Source of the DNA: Berberis thunbergii
Lineage: Eukaryota > Streptophyta > Magnoliopsida > Ranunculales > Berberidaceae
Direction of reading: 5' to 3'
Assembly (NCBI GenBank): GCA_003290165.1
Contig: QNQO01006953.1
Span: forward strand, 62,001-126,000
Length of the DNA: 64,000 bases
Shown here: positions 57,486 to 64,000 of the stretch, piece by piece
How the letters are laid out: each line of letters begins with the position of its first letter
Numbering within the stretch: the first letter of the stretch is position 1
Made by a program: the position numbers and the translations under genes
Notes under the pieces: generated by a model
Told to the model about the DNA's origin: nothing
The model's input: only the letters and a program-made list of their open reading frames with translations
Database searches by the model: none

Positions 57486-58760
57486 GCCAGAGTGAGATCT
57501 GTTGGTTTGGGTTAGAAGAAATGGCACTCTATGCATGCGCTGTGGATATTTAGTTAATGTATAGGTTTTTACGAAGTTGGGATATGCTATGGCGGACATG
57601 GGTTGATAGCTGTCTGAAAATACCTTTTTTAAGTGTTAGGTAAGCGTAGGATTTGGGCGGTGGCTGTGGTTTAGTGGCTATATTTTTTTTACTAATGCTA
57701 CTTTTGGAAATGGCCTTGGTTTTTGTGGACCAGTTCCAACCACTACCAGCCCAATAGCACTTGTTGCGTAAATGTCAAATCAGAAGAACAAATGTCATCA
57801 TGTTAAAGCGTGTCTTGAACCATGCCCAAATATGTTTTTGTCTTTTGGGTGACTTGATCTAGCGTTTCAACGCAGGTTACAATATGTTGAGCCCTTTTGA
57901 ATGTTTTTGTTTTGTTTTAAGAATTGTGGATTATCATTTCCAAGGTTAATAACACAATTTCTTTTCCAAGTTCATAACTGAGTAGATGATACTGTTTTTG
58001 TGTTGCATTTTTCGTTTACAGGGAAATCCGACTTTTGGAACAGGTTGGAAAATTGTGGTTGGGTCTCATGTATCATATAGAATTGGTAGTCCGTTTGTTT
58101 TTTTGGGGGAGGGGGAGATGAAGCAGGTACTTCGGTCTGAACTCTCAGGCTGCTCACGAACTTATGTTAACAGGATACCTACAAGATTAGGAATTTTGTT
58201 CTTGGTCTTCATTTCATCTCTAAGTGACGATACCCTGTTTTGCTTTAACTTCTTGCCCTCTGCGCCTCTGTCCATGACCAAAGCATTCCAACTGGAAGAA
58301 ACATCATAGTATTGGATGTAATAGTGCCCCTGACAGATTTTTAATTTTTTTTTGTGTGCTGCCTTTTGATTTCATTGTTGATAACTATGGGCATGCGTGG
58401 AAGACACCATATGATTTGACAACTTTCATTGTTAAATAAAAAACCACATTTCTTCATCTCTTCAACAAGTATTTGTCATACAGGGCATGAAAGAATGAAG
58501 GGATATCCTTGTTCTGAGATGAATTCCAATCACTCAAAACTTTCATAGGGTTAATCAGCCGGAGCCTGAACTGAACAAGAGACATAACTAACTGATGTTT
58601 AATGTTGAGTATTCGTCTAGATAATTTATAATAGGACCTTTTATATATATATGGTAAACATGGTATCATTTATTAAAAAGCAATTGGAAGAGGTTTAATT
58701 CATTTCCTACGTCAATAGAACCACTAGAACCTCTGCAACCTATACCAGAATAACAGAAAA
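57486..58760 (+). other. 3' UTR and downstream flank of SOV
   Basis: No further coding exon is supported. An acceptor-like TTTACAG near 58020 is followed by an open stretch, but no partner or recognisable protein was found. The poly(A) site was not located with confidence. Confidence 0.4.
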
Positions 58761-59369
58761 AGTTCTTACGAGACTTGGATTAACATTTTTAAACAAGACT
58801 TTAGATCAACATTGTAAACAAGACTTAGATTAACATTCTTAAACAAAAAAAGTAGAGATGTCGATGAGCAATGAGAGGATTTAGCTAGCAATTGAGCAAT
58901 CCAATTTTGGTCCCTTAGTTCTGAAAATTGCTTGCTAAGCTTTCTCCAAAATATCAACCGCTGCCAGTCCAGATATTGCAAATCTCCTGCTACAGCTTAG
59001 TACCAACATAGAATCAACGACATCCTGGAACTGCTGTGCTGCACCCCATCTAATTGCCTCCGCCATTACTATCAGTTCTGCTTCAAAACTAGACTCAATT
59101 ACCTTTACTTGCACCTGCAATCCTCGAGTTGCATCGAAAACTAGAATATAAGGGAAGCTTTAAGCAACTCCCTGTCATAACCAGCATCATACAAGATAAT
59201 GCAAGTGTCCTGTTTGATTTTCTTGATATTGGGTTTGATCATTGATTTGTTCATGCTAATGGTAGGATTCTTCCACTAGATAGATAAATAGTGACCCTCT
59301 CGAGGAATTTTTATGATGATCAAATGTTTTTTTTTTTAGTTAAAAATAGATCATTCCTGATTTTCCAAA

Positions 59370-59532
59370 CAGAAATTCTAAATGTCGAGGAAGTGGGCGG
59401 GGTGGGGACCGTTCACCTCCCTCGAGATGCGTGTCATCTTTTTTTTTTGCCCATACATCCCGAGGGAGGTGAACGGTCCCCACCCTGCCACCTCCCTCCC
59501 CTCACTCGTTTCCTCGCCATGTAGAATAACTC
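59370..59532. mobile_element. Mutator-type hairpin MITE, copy B
   Basis: This is a 163-bp imperfect palindrome sharing TTCTAAATGTCGAGG, GGGGTGGGGACCGT and CTCGTTTCCTCGCC with copy A at 12337-12537. Perfect 9-bp duplications TTTTCCAAA lie at 59361-59369 and 59533-59541. The left arm is shortened compared with copy A. Confidence 0.88.
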
Positions 59533-59618
59533 TTTTCCAAATGGTGGAAAGTACTACAACAACCGCTTTAGAGAAGATATTATGGGTGACATTTTGACTA
59601 TTAGACTCAAGATTCTTA

Positions 59619-59925
59619 GGGTGTGTTTGGTTGCATGAAATCTTATACTATGGAAATTCATAAGATGACTCATATATTTTAGGCTAAATTGATATATCAC
59701 TCCACATCCACCATTTGACCACCATTTGATTTTGTGATCAACAGTGATAATAGAAGTCCCATGAACATGAGAATCTCACTCCTTGGTTCCCTAAGGCATG
59801 TACAGTCTCACCATTGATAATAAAATCAAATAGTACATGTTGAGTTATACCTCAAATTAACCTAAAATATAGGGGTCTCTTTATGAATTCTCATGGCATA
59901 GGATTTCATGTAACCAAATACACTC
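59619..59925. mobile_element. Harbinger/Tourist-like MITE
   Basis: The terminal repeats are GGGTGTGTTTGGTTGCATG and the complement of CATGTAACCAAATACACTC, continuing into GAAATC/GATTTC. TTA trinucleotides flank both ends (59616-59618 and 59926-59928), as expected of PIF/Harbinger elements. It is 307 bp, non-coding and partly self-complementary. Confidence 0.75.
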
Positions 59926-60275
59926 TTAATGTATTCCAAAGCTTGATTTTCATCAATAAAGTTGTAGGTTGCCATTTGGTAGGAATAGGTGACTGGGACA
60001 GATTGCACTTAAAGAAAAGATGGAAAATTGTCTTTTCTTGAATGCGGCAGAGTGGACAAGATGGTGTTTCTTAAGGATTATCCCAACAGGGTGTATCTCT
60101 TTGCAAGCTCTCCACATAAAGAGCAGAGTTCTATGTGGAATCTGCCTTTTCCAAATAAGAATTGAGAACATGCGGGGAGAGAGAGGGATGAGAGTGAGAG
60201 GTGTTGGGTTGGATAGAGTTATGAGTTTGGAGAAAGGAGATGTAAGCTGATTTATTGGTAACAAGACCACACGCA

Positions 60276-60919
60276 TAGGTGGGCACGAGATGGGATGGAT
60301 TCATCCCAATTCCATTCCGTTGTTTTATCTTTGGGATGGGATAAACCTTATCCTGACATCGTTCCATCCCAAACGGGTTCGGGACAAAATGGGCATGATT
60401 GGATTTTTATGCAATTACTAGGTTATTATTATGTACATATTCAAACGTATAATCCTATAATTACTATATTATCAACATTCTCATTAGGTTTACTTATTTG
60501 TTCCACAATATATTAGACCTTATTTTTGTAAGTTTATATTTATGTTTTTATTTACATCATCAATGCAAGAATACTATAGTCTATTTTCTATCTTATGCAT
60601 ATTAAGGAGTTATCTATAAATGTGTTATTGTTTTAAACTATAAGACAATTATTTGTGATGTTAATCACACAACTCAAAACTTCATGTACTACACTTAATC
60701 TGAGACACAAAATTTTGAGTTAATAAATATTAAAATTTAATAAGTTCGAGATGGGACGGAATGGGCGGGATTGAAAATCTCCATCCCGATCCCATCCCAC
60801 TTTAGATTAGGACAGGACAGGATCGTGATGGATTTGATCAATTCCAAAAAAAAAACCCAAAAAATCAGAACGGGATGGGACGGAACCAGAATGGGATTGG
60901 GATGAAATGCCCATCCCTA
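60276..60919. repeat. GGGATGGG-rich TIR-like repeat
   Basis: The left end TAGGTGGGCACGAGATGGGATG and the right end CATTTCATCC-type complement (TGCCCATCCCTA) form imperfect terminal repeats with many GATGGGA/TCCCATC motifs inside. Flanking octamers do not match, so the boundaries are uncertain. Related motifs occur at 37050-37110. Confidence 0.45.
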
Positions 60920-62100
60920 GTGGCCACAGTTTGGAATGGTTCGGAATTGGACTTGTCTCAGACCGATTTGAATCGGGACGGTCCGAGACTGAACCATACC
61001 ATCATATTTGAGAAGGGCTCAACCCAAATCCATTGGCTGATTCAATTTGGTTATGCCCAAACCAAATTTTAAATAAAACTTTTATTAAAACCCCCCAAAT
61101 TTCAGCTATACTAGCCCAACAAAAAATTTAAATTAACTATTTATCAAGGCCAATCCCAAATTTCGATTAGGCCCAAACAACTATAATTCACATACAACAC
61201 CCTGCAGTGCTTTGAGTGTGGAAATGTAGAAAAATGTTGAATACTTGAATTAGTCAAAAGATTAGACCAACATACACAATCATTTAAACTATTGAAAAAG
61301 TATCCAACCAAGTGGTATCAATCTCCCTTACTAAAAGTACGTTGTTCTTGCAATAGCCAAATACCACCAAAGTTTTCTTAGACTAAGTACAAGAACAACA
61401 CTACCAAACATCTTTTTGTAATTTAGAAAAACCTAAAAAAGTAGGAAAAGGTACTAAAAGCTAATTGTCAACACCCTAAATCTCACCGATGGCCTGGAAT
61501 GTTCTTGATGATATCAGAATCACCTACAAACAAAACCAAAAGTGGTTTAGCAAATGAGTACAACATAATTGCAGAAAATTCAATAGAGTAGAAAACAAAG
61601 CTATATCCTCATAGAGTTGATTCAACAGAGCTATATCCACATAGAGTTGATTTATCTTTCTTAATTCTATATCAATCTCTTCTTAATTCATCAGAAAGTT
61701 GGAAATGAGTACAACATGTTTGCTGGTTTAACAAAGTTGAAAACATGTACTGTTTGTTGATTCAAGTTTATACAACATATTGAACCAACATAATGTACAA
61801 TCAATATCAACAATTGTACTGTATTCAGAAGAGTTGAAATACTATACAATTGCCTTTGAAATATTGTACAAATTGAACGAACACAATTCCTATCAATATC
61901 AATAATTCAATATGCTAGAATTAAGAAGAGTTGAAAACATATTGTACTGCCTCAAAATTGCAGAAAATTCAACAGAGCTATAAAATAGCTAAAGAGTCAC
62001 CACTATATATTGTTTGATTCAAAATTTTTAGTTTGCAACAGTTCACACATTGAAAGAAACAAAGACGGAGAAGAGATGATACCTAAATTGTCATCACTTA
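60920..62100. other. AT-rich non-coding, nothing recognised
   Basis: No gene or clear element was seen. Repeated AACAGAGCTATAT and GAAAACATATTGTAC-like phrases between 61600 and 61980 suggest old local duplication. Confidence 0.35.
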
Positions 62101-62775
62101 CTACAACTATTCTTTTGAATCATCTTCCTCTTGCATCGGTGCTTTTCCTCTTGCCATTGGATCATCTTGAGTTGCATTATTGATGTTGTTTGAGCTTAAA
62201 GTTATTGTTGCCCTTGCATTGAACAATTCTATGGAAAATCATTATAGAATCAGACCACCAATAATCAACAATTGAACAAACATAATAATCAATAGGAAAT
62301 CAATGTACAAGTACCTGTTTCAATGTCTTCACAAAATTCCAGCTCTTCTACAGTAGGTTCATCTTCAAAGTCCATTGAAATGTCATCTCTTCTTACATAT
62401 CAAGGCCTCCACTGAATCTATAACTCTGCCACTTGTGCTACATCCTCAAACTTCTCACTTTATTCATTTTTAACTTTTTAAAAACTCCTAACCCAGTAAG
62501 TTGTATAATGCTCCCAAATAATTGATCTATACACCCTAGGTTTCATACCTGATGGAAGATCGTAGAAGATATCTAGACCAGTTGGTAGGTTTTTGGATAT
62601 CGATGTAATTGTACTAGTAGATGTTGATGATACTAGTGGAGGTGTTGTCGTATGTGATTGAAGTGGAGTTGAGCTTGTAATTGGTTGTAGATGCATAGAC
62701 GGAAATGTTGAGCTTACACTTGAAGATATAGCCCTACTAGTTCCTTTGATTTGATTATCGCCATGCTTTCCCTAC
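62101..62775 (-). pseudogene. Probable hAT transposase remnant, internally deleted
   Basis: The minus strand starts near 62775 with GKHGDNQIKGTSRAISSS and continues a Ser/Thr-rich stretch (TTPPLVSSTSTSTITSISK). A start of a BED-type zinc-finger region follows (VYRSIIWEHYT, 62540-62500). A short broken piece then leads to RRDDISMDFEDEPTVEEL and EFCEDIET with a donor at about 62317. The last exon (about 62228-62106) reads LFNARATITLSSNN and RGKAPMQEEDDSKE before a stop. The N- and C-terminal character suits a hAT transposase that lost its middle. The assignment is by eye and weak. Confidence 0.35.
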
Positions 62776-64000
62776 ACAAAATATATCAAACATTTCAAAT
62801 GATCACGTTTAAAAAATCATACTTTTAAGCCAAAACATAATCAAAGCAGAGATATAATTGTAGTAGAATACATGATAATTTGCTAGAATTAATAGCAAGT
62901 AAGAAAGAAATGCATAATACATTTGGCAAATATCTCACTATAACCAATTTAAAAAAAAAAATTATTATGTAATGCTCCCAACCCAATGCATCATGTGCTG
63001 GATCGGAGGTAAAGCTTTAGCTGTAAATAAGATGTGCAAACACAGATGAATACATGTATAAATCGGTCCCATTCTCCTAAACCTACCAATTACATCAACT
63101 GGTGAAATTTAAAAAATAATAATAATAATAAATCAATTGTTTGATGTTGTCTAAGTCACAAATATGGAGAACTGTGGTCCATTTACATGAGTGTCTCATT
63201 AGAAGACGTCTAATAATCATTTTTTTCCTTCGGTAGATTCATTAATGCCTTAGTGAAGTCATCAAAGAAAAAGTGAAAACTCGGCGAACTATGGAAAAAT
63301 GAGGAAAAAAAAAGTTAAATTGGATAGGTGACTGTAACTTCTCATTTTACAACACTAAAGGCTAAAACTAATCCCCCAATTCTCAAATGCACCAATACTA
63401 GAAATCAATATCTCACGGTTAAATATGATACCTTGAAGTCCTAGACAATTTCACGGACAAGGCGCTAAAGGGGAGCTTGTTGATCAGAAGCTCAATATTC
63501 TTCTCGTACTTTTTGATTTATTTGTTGAAGCCAACAACAAATGGAAAAAAATAAATAAAAAAAATTAAAGATTCACTTCTTATTGTTGCATATTCCATCA
63601 CACAAAAATGCAATCAAATTAAAATTGGCATCAAATTAGGGCTTACATTACTTTTAGCAAACATATACAGAGTAAATTAGGGGTTTATCACCCTTTCATT
63701 AATCAAACAATTGCACTTCACCTAGAAATACATGAAATCAAATTTTGACTAAACTCAATTCAACACGAAACAAACCTAATTAAACAATGATGTAAGTCAT
63801 TTTAATTTTAGTCAATTGAATAAAAAGAAGAAGAAGAAGACCCACTAAAAAGGTGTGTGAAATTAAACAATGTGTTCTCGGCTTCTCGCTTATGTGGGTA
63901 ATTAAACATTAAACACCAAAAAATGTCATCTTTAATCTTGATAACGTGCGAAATCAAACCTTAAACTTTACACGAACAATACGCTTCATTCATCCAGTCT
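62776..64000. other. AT-rich non-coding, nothing recognised
   Basis: Only short simple repeats are visible: an (AAT)n near 63116-63130 and an (AAG)n near 63823-63840. Confidence 0.4.

Larger units (their letters stand above)
58770..60275 (-). pseudogene. LINE 3' remnant (zf-RVT and RNase H), interrupted by MITEs
   Basis: On the minus strand, 60276-59953 gives a zinc-binding segment (RTLLFMWRACKEIHPVGI, ILKKHHLVHSAAF, CPSHLF) as found after LINE reverse transcriptase. Further left, 59160-58770 gives an RNase H piece (QVKVIESSFEAELIVMAEAI, RRFAISGLAAVDILEKA). Between them sit two MITEs (59619-59925 and 59370-59532). It is an old, broken copy. Confidence 0.6.

Overview
This is a plant nuclear window, most likely from a eudicot. 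It is AT-rich and has many introns. It holds plant-type Ty3/gypsy, LINE, SINE, Mutator-like, hAT-like and Harbinger-like elements, many nested in one another. I see no bacterial, plastid or mitochondrial genes, no CRISPR array and no rRNA or tRNA gene. The species cannot be read from the sequence.

One gene is clearly intact: a DIS3L2/SOV-type 3'-5' exoribonuclease on the plus strand (ATG 45849 to stop 57485, seven coding exons, 1083 codons). All exons join in phase, and the RNB catalytic motif is present. Its fifth intron is about 6.2 kb and full of transposon remnants. Two smaller exon candidates on the minus strand (11885-12181, with a plastid-transit-like N terminus, and 1836-1983) could belong to one gene spread over about 10 kb, but I cannot name the product.

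Layout. 1-12.3 kb: minus-strand exon candidates among old repeats (TRIM remnant, gypsy pol fragment, hAT-like elements, LINE remnant). 12.3-12.5 kb: a nearly perfect hairpin MITE with a 9-bp target duplication. 13.3-19.8 kb: a decayed Mutator-like locus with a plus-strand transposase gene (WRKY-GCM1/FAR1-like finger, MULE core, SWIM finger, OTU protease domain), a minus-strand plant-mobile-domain gene facing it, and a large quasi-palindrome between them. 20.4-33.6 kb: a SINE, a LINE 3' fragment, then a LINE split by a Tat-lineage gypsy element (24188-33398, TSD TATGT). That element has a second RNase H, about 178-bp tandem repeats and an antisense ORF. The LINE also carries a TRIM-like insertion with inverted LTR arms. 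35-37 kb: simple repeats, an inverted repeat and a SINE. 37.2-45.0 kb: a minus-strand Athila-like gypsy deletion derivative (TSD GGTGA) containing a hAT-type MITE and a LINE RNase H fragment; it ends about 0.9 kb upstream of the SOV ATG. 45.0-57.5 kb: the SOV gene. 57.5-64 kb: a minus-strand LINE 3' remnant interrupted by two MITEs, a GGGATGGG-rich repeat, and a probable hAT transposase fragment.

Most of the window is therefore transposon strata of different ages around one housekeeping RNA-decay gene. The strongest direct evidence is the set of target-site duplications, which fix the ends of eleven insertions. Family names rest on recognised protein motifs read by eye, without database searches.
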